Below, in pieces: positions 1 through 8,633 of a stretch of 64,000 nt of DNA. The notes below the pieces were generated by a model that was given only the letters and a program-made list of their open reading frames with translations, made no database searches and was not told where the DNA came from. Position numbers and translations under genes: made by a program. Positions within the stretch are counted from its first letter, which is position 1. The number at the start of each line of letters is the position of its first letter. The DNA is taken from assembly GCA_041752735.1 (NCBI GenBank), contig JBGSVW010000034.1, positions 27,955-91,954 on the forward strand. The letters are read 5' to 3'. Source of the stretch: UBA1422 sp041752735 (lineage in GTDB: Bacteria > Bacillota > Clostridia > Peptostreptococcales > Anaerovoracaceae).

Positions 1-89
1 AACCAATCCGCGTCATTTCCTATGAGTAATCAGTAGCAAATTCAAGAGAAAGTGCCAAATAAACCTTAACCTTATAAGGAGGAATCAAT

Positions 90-1253
90 ATGAGAGAAGC
101 AGTAATTGTATCTGCAGTCAGAACCCCCATCGGTAAATACGCAGGCGTTCTTTCCAGACTGGAAGGGTATCAGCTTGCAGGGATTGTGGTCAAAGAGGCC
201 GTCCGCCGCGCGGGGATCGACCCCAACCTGATTGAAGACGTATATATGGGTAATGCAGAAGGCGCTCCAGGGAACCTGGGTCGTGTCGCAGCATTGGAAG
301 CAGACTTGCCCGTATCCATCCCCGGTATGCAATTTGACAGACAGTGCGCTTCCGGCCTAGAAACCATTTGCGTTGCAGCTGCCATGATCGAAAGTGGACA
401 TGGAGATGTATATGTGGCCGGTGGTGCAGAAAGCATGACCAACAACCCGTATTTTCTTTCCAAATCATCAAAAGCATATAGCTATGCGCCCCCTTCCTTT
501 AATTACGTTATGATGTCGCCTCCCAAGGCCGGTAATCCGGACATGGGTGTCACAGCAGAAAATGTTCTCGAAGTGCATCCCGTGACCCGCGAGGCTATGG
601 ATCAGTTTGCCTTTGAAAGCCATCAAAAGGCAATCAAGGCCATTGAAGCTGGTGTATTTAAAGAACAAATCGTTCCGATTCTGACCAAGGTCGGTCGAAA
701 CGAAGTCACCGTCGACACCGACGAATCCCCACGTGCTGATGCCAGTCTAGAACAGATGGCCAAATTAAAGCCAATCTTCGTGAAAGACGGTTCCGTCACG
801 GCAGGCAACAGCTGTCCCATGAACGATGGCGCTGCAGCAGTTGTCATTATGAGCAAAGAAAAGGCCGACGAGCTTGGAATCCCCGTTTTGCTGAAGGTCA
901 AAGGATTCGCTACAGTTGGTCTAGACCCAGCCGTTATGGGCTTCGGTCCCATTGGCGCAGTGAACAAACTACTCAAGAAAACCGGTATTTCCCTGGACGA
1001 AGTAGAAATGATTGAACTAAACGAAGCATTTGCTTCTCAATCCATCGGTTGTATCGAAGAGCTGGGTCTTGATCCGGCCAGAGTCAACCCCAATGGCGGT
1101 GCAATCGCCCTTGGCCACGCATTAGGCGCAACCGGAGCGGTGCTGACCACAAAGGCAGCTTACGCAATGAAAAACAGCGAGCGCAAATATGCAATCGTTA
1201 CCATGTGCATCGGTGGCGGCGAAGGTGCTGCAGCGATGTTTGAAAGACCATAA
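90..1253 (+). CDS. Acetyl-CoA acetyltransferase / thiolase family protein
   Basis: Thiolase of 387 aa, the usual length for the family, which condenses or cleaves acyl-CoAs such as acetoacetyl-CoA in the cytoplasm. The sequence shows the nucleophilic cysteine in FDRQCASG (C86), the histidine in GGAIALGHALGATG (H343) and the second catalytic cysteine in TMCIGGGEG (C373), so it should be active. The ATG follows a good AAGGAGG site at 76-82. It lies 76 bp upstream of an aminotransferase on the same strand and close to kamA, so a role in amino acid fermentation (thiolysis or formation of acetoacetyl-CoA during lysine to butyrate/acetate conversion) is likely but inferred. The start of the operon is probably outside the window. 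Exact chain-length specificity cannot be read from sequence. Confidence 0.93.
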   Translation: MREAVIVSAVRTPIGKYAGVLSRLEGYQLAGIVVKEAVRRAGIDPNLIEDVYMGNAEGAPGNLGRVAALEADLPVSIPGMQFDRQCASGLETICVAAAMIESGHGDVYVAGGAESMTNNPYFLSKSSKAYSYAPPSFNYVMMSPPKAGNPDMGVTAENVLEVHPVTREAMDQFAFESHQKAIKAIEAGVFKEQIVPILTKVGRNEVTVDTDESPRADASLEQMAKLKPIFVKDGSVTAGNSCPMNDGAAAVVIMSKEKADELGIPVLLKVKGFATVGLDPAVMGFGPIGAVNKLLKKTGISLDEVEMIELNEAFASQSIGCIEELGLDPARVNPNGGAIALGHALGATGAVLTTKAAYAMKNSERKYAIVTMCIGGGEGAAAMFERP

Positions 1254-1329
1254 CTTGAATCTTGAAAATCAACCATGGGCTTGAACATCAACCATCGATT
1301 TCAGGCTCATAAAACAGAAAGGCAATATC

Positions 1330-2667
1330 ATGAGTGAAAAAAACGTTTTAAGCCTGGACTTCCACAAGAAGTACCCGAAAGTCGCCTATGGCAAAGGTAT
1401 TTATATGTACACCGAAGACGGCGTCGAGCTGATTGACGGCGCCAGCGGCCCGGTTCTTGCCAGCCTAGGCCATGGTGTTCCTGAAATGGCGGAAGTTCTC
1501 AAAGAGCAAGCGCTCAAAATCGCCTACGCCCACCGGGACGACTGCACCTCCGAGGTTCTGGAGCAACATTGCAGAATGGTTGCCGATTTGACCAACAATG
1601 ACATGGGTCGAATCTTCGAAGTCTGCGGTGGTTCAGAAGCCAACGAAATTGCCATCAAACTGGTTCGTAAATACCAGATTCTGAGGGGCAAGCCCAGCAA
1701 ATACAAGATTATCGGCAGATGGCAGAGCTACCACGGCATGACCAATGGTGCTCTTTCCGTTAGCGGATTCGCCAAAAGACGTGCAGGTTACGAGCCATAC
1801 CTTCATGAATATGGCCACATCGCTCCGGCATATTGCTACAGATGCTGGTTTGGCAAAGAAGAAGGCAGCTGTAACTTTGAATGTGCCCAAGCCCTCGAGA
1901 ATGAAATTCTCAACCAGGGTCCGGATGCCGTCGCAGCATTCATCATGGAACCGGTTTCCGGCATGTCCCTCTGCGCAGCAGCACCTCCCGCAGGTTACTT
2001 CAAAGAAATCCGAAGAATCTGTGACAAATATGATGTCCTCTTGATGATGGACGAAGTCATGTCAGGTGTGGGTAGAACCGGCGTTCCCTTCGCTTATCAG
2101 CGATATGGCATCAAACCCGACGTGGTCACCATGGGCAAAGCCCTCAGTGGTGGATACTTCCCACTGGCAGCCGTAGGTATTTCCGAAGCAATGTACAAAT
2201 CCATGGATGAAAACGGTGGCAACTTCCCACCGGGCTTCTCTTGGTCCGCAAGTCCTTTGGGCGCAGCTGTCGGTATCGCCGCGCTGAATTACCTAAAGGA
2301 TCACAAACTGATTGAACAATGCGCAGCCAGAGGTGAATACCTTAAGGCAAAGCTGGAAGGTCTAAAGGCTGTCCATCCCACCATCGGCGACGTCCGGGGC
2401 ATGGGCCTGATGATCGGCATCGAGCTGGTCAAAGACAAAGCCACCAAAGAAAGTTTCCCACCTTCAGTAGGTTACTCCGGCCAGGTTGCTGACGAGTGCC
2501 TCAGACAAAACATGCTCATCGAATCCAGTGCAGGCTGCAACAAAGGCCAATCCGGCGACACACTGATGCTGGCACCTGCCTTCGTGGTATCCGAAGCCGA
2601 AATCGACAAAATCGTAGAACGTCTGGATGGCGTACTGACCTTGGTCGAAAAGAAAAACGGATTCTAA
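1330..2667 (+). CDS. Class III PLP-dependent aminotransferase
   Basis: Class III (omega/beta-amino acid type) aminotransferase of 445 aa. It shows the aspartate of the cofactor pocket in LMMDEVMSGVGRTG and the PLP lysine in TMGKALSGGY, followed by the FSWSASPLGAA stretch typical of the fold. A short cysteine cluster (AYCYRCWFGKEEGSCNFEC, near residue 165) is seen in some clostridial members of this group. It probably forms one operon with the thiolase upstream and ends at a strong terminator. Substrates could be beta-amino acids, beta-lysine-type intermediates or 4-aminobutyrate analogues; the family is too broad to decide. The GXGXG/HGM region (SYHGMTNGALSVSG) is intact, so I expect an active enzyme. 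Confidence 0.88.
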   Translation: MSEKNVLSLDFHKKYPKVAYGKGIYMYTEDGVELIDGASGPVLASLGHGVPEMAEVLKEQALKIAYAHRDDCTSEVLEQHCRMVADLTNNDMGRIFEVCGGSEANEIAIKLVRKYQILRGKPSKYKIIGRWQSYHGMTNGALSVSGFAKRRAGYEPYLHEYGHIAPAYCYRCWFGKEEGSCNFECAQALENEILNQGPDAVAAFIMEPVSGMSLCAAAPPAGYFKEIRRICDKYDVLLMMDEVMSGVGRTGVPFAYQRYGIKPDVVTMGKALSGGYFPLAAVGISEAMYKSMDENGGNFPPGFSWSASPLGAAVGIAALNYLKDHKLIEQCAARGEYLKAKLEGLKAVHPTIGDVRGMGLMIGIELVKDKATKESFPPSVGYSGQVADECLRQNMLIESSAGCNKGQSGDTLMLAPAFVVSEAEIDKIVERLDGVLTLVEKKNGF

Positions 2668-2707
2668 ACACCTCAAAGCCATTTCTCACCAAAGCCGCAA
2701 GGCGAAT

Positions 2708-2746
2708 AAAAAATCCCCCGGAAAAGTTTTCCGGGGGATTTTTATA
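2708..2746. terminator. Bidirectional intrinsic terminator
   Basis: A near-perfect inverted repeat (AATCCCCCGGAA / TTCCGGGGGATT) is flanked by an A-run on the left and a T-run on the right. It sits between the + aminotransferase and the - kamA gene and can serve both. Confidence 0.9.
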
Positions 2747-2759
2747 GTAGTGTCTAATG

Positions 2760-4019
2760 TTATTTTTTATTTCTTTCGTGTCTCAGCAAATGCATGGGTT
2801 CCATGGACATACGTTCTCCACGAAGCAGTCCTTCCACGCCTTCATAATGATACTCTTTTTTGTCGGTGCAATAATCACAGGTACATTCCAATTCTTCCTG
2901 GTGGGAAGGCTCTGAATATGTTGTGATAACACCTTCGTAATTTCGTAGGACCACCTTGCCCGGTGACTGTGAAATCATGTACTGCGGCATGACAGGAATC
3001 TTGCCGCCGCCTCCCGGTGCATCCACGACGAATGTCGGAACTGCATATCCCGAGGTATGGCCACGCAGGCCTTCGATGATTTCGATACCCTTGGATACCG
3101 GTGTTCTGAAGTGGGCAATGCCCAGGGAAAGGTCGCACTGATAAATGTAGTAAGGTCTTACACGGTTCTTAACAAGAACGTGAACCAAATCTCTCATGAT
3201 ATGAGGGCAGTCATTGACGCCTCTTAGTAATACGGACTGGTTGCCTAGAGGAATCCCAGCATTGGCAATCTTTGCGCAAGCTTCTGCCGCTTCCGGTGTC
3301 ATTTCTTTGGGATGGTTGAAATGTGTGTTCAGCCAAATGGGATGATATTTCTTTAGCATGTTCACCAGGTCATCGGTTATTCTCATGGGCATAACAACAG
3401 GAGTTCTGGAGCCCAGTCGAACAATTTCTACATGGGGAATCTTGCGAAGTTCGCTGATGATGAATTCCAATGTGTCATCGGATACGCATAGACAGTCGCC
3501 ACCGGACAACAATACGTCACGAACTTGCGGAGTCTTCTTGATGTATTCGATACACTGCATAATGTCTTCTCGGCTTCTGGCTCCATCTTTTTCGCCGGCC
3601 AGTCTTCTTCTGGTGCAATGTCTGCAGTACATGGAGCATTGGTCGGTAATCAGGAAAAGAACCCGATCAGGATATCTGTGGGTCAGACCCGGAGCCGGAG
3701 AATCCTCGTCTTCGTGAAGGGGATCGGCCATATCTTCTTCATAGCGGAACGTTTCGTTGAGGACTGGAACCGCCTGCATTCTAACCGGGCATCTGGGGTC
3801 ATCCGGATCCATCAAGGATGCGTAGTAAGGTGTGATTCCAACGCGGAATCCGTCCATTACCTTTTCGATATCTTCTTTTTCTTTGGCAGTCAAGTTGACA
3901 ACCTGGCCGATTTCTTCAACAGTGGTCAAGCGGTGGCTAATCTGCCATACCCAATCATTCCACTGTTCATCGGTAACATCTTTCCACAAGGGAATGTCTT
4001 TCCAATTTCTAATTGCCAT
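2760..4019 (-). CDS. kamA: Lysine 2,3-aminomutase
   Basis: Radical SAM, PLP-dependent enzyme of 419 aa that converts L-lysine to L-beta-lysine, the first step of anaerobic lysine fermentation. The radical SAM cluster motif CSMYCRHC gives C128, C132 and C135. The PLP-lysine region is PGGGGKIPVMPQY and the C-terminal cysteines are in CTCDYC. Length matches the clostridial enzyme (about 416 aa). I start at ATG 4019 rather than at the GTG 15 bp upstream, because AAGGAG at 4026-4031 lies six bases before this ATG. A sigma-54 promoter at 4169-4184 and an inverted repeat at 4260-4301 lie upstream, next to a regulator related to a lysine-pathway enzyme. Related aminomutases act on glutamate or arginine, but context and length favour lysine. 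Confidence 0.95.
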   Translation of the reverse strand: MAIRNWKDIPLWKDVTDEQWNDWVWQISHRLTTVEEIGQVVNLTAKEKEDIEKVMDGFRVGITPYYASLMDPDDPRCPVRMQAVPVLNETFRYEEDMADPLHEDEDSPAPGLTHRYPDRVLFLITDQCSMYCRHCTRRRLAGEKDGARSREDIMQCIEYIKKTPQVRDVLLSGGDCLCVSDDTLEFIISELRKIPHVEIVRLGSRTPVVMPMRITDDLVNMLKKYHPIWLNTHFNHPKEMTPEAAEACAKIANAGIPLGNQSVLLRGVNDCPHIMRDLVHVLVKNRVRPYYIYQCDLSLGIAHFRTPVSKGIEIIEGLRGHTSGYAVPTFVVDAPGGGGKIPVMPQYMISQSPGKVVLRNYEGVITTYSEPSHQEELECTCDYCTDKKEYHYEGVEGLLRGERMSMEPMHLLRHERNKK

Positions 4020-4168
4020 TTTCTTCTCCTTCACATTCTATTGATTATTAGGGATATTTTTTTCGCCATTCGGAAGGGCTTTCGGAAGGGCTACGTTCGT
4101 CTGCAAATCTTATTCTATGGCGCTTCACCAGCGTGTCGGAAATAAGAAATTATCATACCTAATATAAT

Positions 4169-4184
4169 AGCAATTCTTGTGCCA
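4169..4184 (-). promoter_or_regulatory. Sigma-54 (-24/-12) promoter of kamA
   Basis: Read on the - strand the site is TGGCACAAGAATTGCT, which matches the sigma-54 consensus TGGCAC-N5-TTGC[AT], with exactly ten bases between the GG and GC. It lies about 150 bp upstream of the kamA start. It would need an AAA+ activator; one is encoded immediately upstream. Confidence 0.85.
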
Positions 4185-4254
4185 AACCATGACAGAGGGA
4201 GAATTATCGTAAAGCGTTGGAAATGCATAGCTCCGATACCTGCGCAAAAAACAA

Positions 4255-4301
4255 GTGAACCGATATCTGTTCAACCCGTTTATGGCACGAACAGAAATCG
4301 G
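4255..4301. promoter_or_regulatory. Inverted repeat, candidate enhancer site for the kamA activator
   Basis: CCGATATCTGTTC (4260-4272) and GAACAGAAATCGG (4289-4301) form a 13-bp inverted repeat with one mismatch. It is centred roughly 95 bp upstream of the kamA -24 element, where enhancer sites for sigma-54 activators sit. The overlapping 12-mer GTGAACCGATAT (4255-4266) recurs in the activator's own upstream region at 6401-6412 on the other strand. The hairpin could also act as a terminator for the activator, but no T-run follows directly. Confidence 0.55.
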
Positions 4302-4310
4302 CTCTTATAA

Positions 4311-6371
4311 CTATTGAATTCCGTATTTTTTCTTTTTGCGTACCAATTGGGTTTGGCTGATGCCAATGGCGGAGGCTACTTTCCGGGTGGAGCCGTACTT
4401 GTCGCAGGCTTGCCGGATAATTTGCTTTTCGAAATCGTGCACCATGGCTTCCAGCTCAAGCCCCCTTTCAATTTCTCCGTTCATTTGTTCGGGCAAATCC
4501 ATCAGTGGTTTGTCGAAAATTTGCCCATGAAGTTCCCGCATTACGTCGATGATGGCAATGTTCTCTCCTTTAGCATTGATGAGCAAGCGTTGCACCACGT
4601 TCTCCAGTTCCCGGATGTTTCCCTTCCATTCTCTATGCGCCAGGTATTCTACCGCATTTTCATCGATGCCTCGCGTCATCCCAAATTTTTTCCCGTACTT
4701 CTGAACAAAGTGATCCACCAACGGCGGAATGTCATCCCGCCTTTCGCTGAGGGATGGCACCTTAACGGGGAAAACGTTGAGTCTGTAGTATAAGTCGCGA
4801 CGGAAGGTCTTGTTCTCGATGAAGTCCTCCAAATCCCGATTGGTCGCCGAGATGATTCGTACGTTGGTTTTGACAGGGAGGGTTCCACCCACCCGGAAAA
4901 ATTCACCATCCTGGATTACCCGCAAAAGTTTTGCTTGAATTTCAGGGGGAAGTTCTCCCACCTCATCCAGAAAAACAATTCCATTGTCGGCCACTTCAAA
5001 ATACCCTTTTTTGCCTGAGGTGTTGGCTCCGGTAAAGGATCCGGGTTCATACCCGAAGAATTCCGACTCCATAAGATTGGCGGGTATGGATGCACAGTTG
5101 ATTTTCACAAAGGGTTGCATCTTACGGCTGCTGTTCTTTTGTATAATATTGGCGACTTTCTCCTTGCCTACACCCGTGTCTCCGGAAATCAGTACGTTGC
5201 AATCATACTTGGCAACCCCCATAATTTCTTCCATGACCAGCGCCATGGCATGGCTGACGGTTATAAAATCTTCAACCAAAAGGCTTTCACCCCCCGGTGG
5301 CATCGTAACACGGAAGGCATCGGTTTTTTCCCGTCGCTTCTCAATGGTTGCCCCTTCAAAAAACGGAGCCAGTTCGTTGACCAGTTCAAGGTCGAACTCA
5401 TCGTACTTTTCCAGGTAACCATCGGCGCATTTTATATCCAACTGCCTGGCAATGGTCTCAGTAATATATAAGGCAATATTGTAGTTGTTGATCAGGTTAG
5501 TGAAAAAAACAGTACCCCCCTCCCGGGTGGCCAGGATATTCAGGGTCTCGGCACCAGGTATATCCGCGCAGTTAACGGTGACATCAAAGTGTCCCTCGGC
5601 TTTCAGGCTCTTTATTCCTTCCATGGGACGTAAAATGTTCACATAATGGGTTTCATTAAATGTCTTTTGGACTAGCTGATCCACTTGATCTCCTTGGATG
5701 ATAGTATTGGTCATTTTATCAATGACATTGACGATTTTGGCATCCGCTCCTGCTGCTTTGCGGATGGTATGTCCGAACAGCAAGTTTAGCATCAGGTTAT
5801 TGCCCACTACCAGGAAATTTTTTTGGGTAGCTGCTGCTTTGCTGACACTGTAAAGCGTGCCGGATTCATTTAAGGTATAGAGCAACAAGTCCACAGGCAA
5901 TCCCTGGGTTTTGCGTACAATTGGAATCGGATTATAGATGATGGCATATCCTTCCGCATCCACCTGATTATAGGCACGGTCGATCCCCATAATTTTGCTG
6001 ATGTAAATAGGTATGGATGCAAGGGAAGTATTGCAAATCACCTCGTCGCCCACCTTTAGGTTTTTATCACTGACATAATCCTTGCCGATTTCTTCCACGA
6101 TTCCGTATAAAAGCCCACCGGTATCGGTGACCGGATTGTGCAGTTTCCCACGGCGGATGACAATATCTATCAGCTTTTGGCGTATGGTATCGTCGTTATC
6201 ATTGGATTCCTGGCAAATCTGACGGAAGCTGGTGCCCTCAATATGAATTCTCTTGATGGCAACCCGCATCTCGTCTGATGAAATTTCTCTGTTATTATCA
6301 AGGCGCCAGGCGGTGGTTGGAAAAACTTGCCTAGGTTCCATCACCCTGTCCATTCCGTACTCTTGACTCAT
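4311..6371 (-). CDS. Sigma-54-dependent activator with a 3,5-diaminohexanoate dehydrogenase-like sensor domain
   Basis: Enhancer-binding transcription activator of about 686 aa. Residues 1 to about 345 do not look like PAS, GAF or a receiver domain. They resemble L-erythro-3,5-diaminohexanoate dehydrogenase of lysine fermentation: an RVMEP start, NPVTDTGGLLYGIVEEIG, LKVGDEVICNTSLASIP and a dinucleotide-fold-like KNFLVVGNNLMLNLL. Then follow an AAA+ domain with Walker A GDTGVGKE (about 399), contact loop GSFTGA (about 444; variant of GAFTGA) and a C-terminal Fis-type helix-turn-helix (STRKVASAIGISQTQLVRK). It lies directly upstream of kamA, whose promoter is sigma-54 type, so it very likely activates kamA in response to a pathway intermediate or cofactor. 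ATG 6380 is possible, but the AAGGAG is only two bases from it; ATG 6371 is eleven away. The sensor homology is recalled, not searched. Confidence 0.85.
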   Translation of the reverse strand: MSQEYGMDRVMEPRQVFPTTAWRLDNNREISSDEMRVAIKRIHIEGTSFRQICQESNDNDDTIRQKLIDIVIRRGKLHNPVTDTGGLLYGIVEEIGKDYVSDKNLKVGDEVICNTSLASIPIYISKIMGIDRAYNQVDAEGYAIIYNPIPIVRKTQGLPVDLLLYTLNESGTLYSVSKAAATQKNFLVVGNNLMLNLLFGHTIRKAAGADAKIVNVIDKMTNTIIQGDQVDQLVQKTFNETHYVNILRPMEGIKSLKAEGHFDVTVNCADIPGAETLNILATREGGTVFFTNLINNYNIALYITETIARQLDIKCADGYLEKYDEFDLELVNELAPFFEGATIEKRREKTDAFRVTMPPGGESLLVEDFITVSHAMALVMEEIMGVAKYDCNVLISGDTGVGKEKVANIIQKNSSRKMQPFVKINCASIPANLMESEFFGYEPGSFTGANTSGKKGYFEVADNGIVFLDEVGELPPEIQAKLLRVIQDGEFFRVGGTLPVKTNVRIISATNRDLEDFIENKTFRRDLYYRLNVFPVKVPSLSERRDDIPPLVDHFVQKYGKKFGMTRGIDENAVEYLAHREWKGNIRELENVVQRLLINAKGENIAIIDVMRELHGQIFDKPLMDLPEQMNGEIERGLELEAMVHDFEKQIIRQACDKYGSTRKVASAIGISQTQLVRKKKKYGIQ

Positions 6372-6400
6372 AAAAAGCATCGCTCCTTTCGGGTGATTCT

Positions 6401-6440
6401 ATATCGGTTCACCCTTGTTTCATGATAACCGAAACCGATT
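6401..6440. promoter_or_regulatory. Candidate operator upstream of the sigma-54 activator
   Basis: ATCGGTT (6403-6409) and AACCGAT (6433-6439) form a spaced inverted repeat. The segment 6401-6412 reads GTGAACCGATAT on the - strand, identical to 4255-4266 upstream of kamA. This suggests that the activator also controls its own gene. Confidence 0.4.
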
Positions 6441-6450
6441 CCTTTTGCAA

Positions 6451-6490
6451 CAAAAAACCGCAGACGCCTTTCGGCACTGCGGTTTTAATG
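6451..6490 (-). terminator. Intrinsic terminator of the APC permease
   Basis: On the - strand AAAACCGCAG and CTGCGGTTTT form a 10-bp stem with a 13-base loop, followed by further T residues. It lies just past the stop of the permease at 6512. Confidence 0.85.
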
Positions 6491-6511
6491 ATTTTTGTTT
6501 TTGGATTATTC

Positions 6512-7861
6512 CTAGAACTTCTTCTTTGCGGTCATCAGACCTGGGAACATGAAGACTACGAACAAAACAAGGAAAGACACAACGGCCCATTTGTGTGAAA
6601 CAATTGCGGCAACCACCATAAAGATGCTACCTAGAATAGCCAGCGTAGGCATCACCTTGCCTTTGAATGTGCCAAGATCCTTTTCTTTAACAATCATCAT
6701 CACGAAGATGGGGATGTACAAGAAATAAGTAGCAACAATCGGCAGTTCAGATGTGTCAAATCCCAAAGGACCGAACCAGGGAGCTGTCAGGTTTGCGCCA
6801 TAGAAGAAGACAAACCAGAATGCGCAAAGCAGCAATCCGACGATAGCGGAGCTGGTGGGCATGTTGGTTTTTTCATCAATCTGTGACATCAGTTCCGGAC
6901 GGGGGCCTCTGCCTCTGGCTGCAACAGCATAAAGACCACGGGTGCAACCCAGCATCAGTCCGTTCAATGTGCCCAGACAAGAGATGATAACGAATACGAA
7001 CAACAGAGTTCCTGCCGCTTTGGAGAAGACCATTTCGAAGGCGATCTTTGCGCCGTCTTGTCCGCCTGCCATCATGGTTTCGTTGGAAACCGTTCCTGCT
7101 AGACCAATGTAGTAAGCGATGTAAACCACCATAACGATGATGGTTCCACCCAGCAATGCTTTGGGCAGGTTCTTTTTAGCATCATGAAGTTCTGCGTTGA
7201 TGCTTGTAGCAATAATCCAACCTTCATAGGCGAATGCAGTTGCAACAACAGCGGTGAACAATGCGGTCATGGGGCTTTCAACAGGATTGACAACGGTTGT
7301 GAAATTCTCAACCGTCATGCCATTCATCAGACCGAAAACGGTTCCGACAATAGCCATTAATACCAGCGGTACCAATTTGATGATGGTTGCTGATACCTGG
7401 AAGTGTCCGGCCCATATAGGTGACAACGCATTGAGCGCATAACTTCCCACCAGGAAGAACAAGGAGATAACCATAGCCTCTGCTCCAACAATATCCCAGC
7501 CGATGAGTACGCAGACGAATCTTGCGGAAACCCATGCCAGAACAGATGTCAGTGTTGGGTAGTAAATTGTTGCCATGAACCAACCAACATAGTAGCCATA
7601 GGTTTCGCCGACTGCCGCTTCTGCGTAGTCTACAATACCGTTAACCTTTTCGTATTTAGTAGCTAGAATAGCGAAGGTGTAGGCGCAGGACACCATGATA
7701 ATGCCGCCAATAACCCATGCAAGGATACCCATGGGCAAATCGCCTCCGGTGGATACCAGGATTTTTTCGGCTTTGAAGAATACGCCAGATCCGATAACAA
7801 TGCCCACAACCATAGCCATGGCTGTAAGAAGGCCGTATCGTTTTTGTAACTGTGTGCTCAT
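6512..7861 (-). CDS. APC-superfamily amino acid permease
   Basis: Membrane transporter of 449 aa with about twelve hydrophobic segments. The first helix carries the IGSGVFF signature of the APC amino acid/polyamine/organocation family, followed by the conserved AFAYEGWIIATSINAEL region of helix 6. Members exchange or import amino acids in the cytoplasmic membrane. It resembles the LAT/SteT subgroup. It has its own terminator, and the next gene downstream on - is the kamA activator, so lysine or a related fermentation substrate is a reasonable guess. Substrate cannot be read from sequence. No sigma-54 site was found upstream of it. Confidence 0.9.
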   Translation of the reverse strand: MSTQLQKRYGLLTAMAMVVGIVIGSGVFFKAEKILVSTGGDLPMGILAWVIGGIIMVSCAYTFAILATKYEKVNGIVDYAEAAVGETYGYYVGWFMATIYYPTLTSVLAWVSARFVCVLIGWDIVGAEAMVISLFFLVGSYALNALSPIWAGHFQVSATIIKLVPLVLMAIVGTVFGLMNGMTVENFTTVVNPVESPMTALFTAVVATAFAYEGWIIATSINAELHDAKKNLPKALLGGTIIVMVVYIAYYIGLAGTVSNETMMAGGQDGAKIAFEMVFSKAAGTLLFVFVIISCLGTLNGLMLGCTRGLYAVAARGRGPRPELMSQIDEKTNMPTSSAIVGLLLCAFWFVFFYGANLTAPWFGPLGFDTSELPIVATYFLYIPIFVMMIVKEKDLGTFKGKVMPTLAILGSIFMVVAAIVSHKWAVVSFLVLFVVFMFPGLMTAKKKF

Positions 7862-8014
7862 ATGAAATACCTCGTTTCAATAATTGCGATAATGTACAAC
7901 GGCGATATTCTATCATTTGGCGGTCTAGAATGCAAGAAAACTGTTGATAAATACAAATAATTCTGTGTTTTTTTGTCTGTACAATAGTATTTTTGAGTTT
8001 GCTGCTTTGAAATG

Positions 8015-8043
8015 TTGGTTTATCTCGCCTAAAAGGGTATACT
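8015..8043 (+). promoter_or_regulatory. Sigma-A-type promoter
   Basis: TTGGTT and TATACT are separated by 17 bases, about 57 bp before the small gene at 8101. Confidence 0.6.
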
Positions 8044-8100
8044 ATAAGCATAAATAAGTACCTTAATCCGCAGTAGTCGGAATTGAAACGGAGGGAAAAG

Positions 8101-8322
8101 ATGGATTTTATTTATGCAGGAATTGCCATAATAGTGATTATCGCGATTTATCTGGTGGTTCGAAAGAATAGCGACAATAAAAGGAATTGTGGGAAGATTG
8201 CCTGTGATCCCATTGTGCCTGTGGCAGACCGGGACGAAACCGGCGCTGCGGAAGGTGAACGCATTGTAGAAAACGATACCGTTCAGGCAACCACAGAAGA
8301 AAGTTGTGATAAAGACGATTAA
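8101..8322 (+). CDS. Small single-pass membrane protein of unknown function
   Basis: Predicted 73-aa protein with one N-terminal membrane helix (IYAGIAIIVIIAIYLVV, about residues 4-20), a short basic stretch (RKNSDNKRN) and an acidic tail that contains three cysteines and ends in SCDKDD. The basic side next to the helix suggests an N-out, C-in orientation. A GGAGGG site precedes ATG 8101, so I prefer this to the in-frame TTG 18 bp upstream. No family recognised. It stands alone between divergent or convergent genes, with its own promoter. Confidence 0.6.
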   Translation: MDFIYAGIAIIVIIAIYLVVRKNSDNKRNCGKIACDPIVPVADRDETGAAEGERIVENDTVQATTEESCDKDD

Positions 8323-8633
8323 GTATTTTATTCCACTAGGCATACAGGTTCTGAAAAGTTTTTTTAGCGAATGATGTTTGACTAAAATACTTGGGGGTAT
8401 AGTAATTTCGAAGATGAAAGTTATGGTAAAGTATCCAATTAAAAAGATTCTATCACAATTCCACTGCATTCTACAACTTAGTTAAATCTCAAAAGACCTT
8501 TTCAATAGAGAAATGTTATATCGTATTAATAAAGAATAGTATGCAAAGAAACCTTATAGGTTAAGGAATAATTTAGTGTAAACACTAAAATAATATTCAA
8601 TACATCGAAACCAATCTGTAGAATTTGAAGATC
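8323..8633. other. AT-rich intergenic region
   Basis: No gene is visible in these 311 bp. The only structure seen is a small hairpin, TTTAGTG-TAAA-CACTAAA (8573-8590), without a T-run. The region lies between the ends of two converging genes. Confidence 0.5.
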
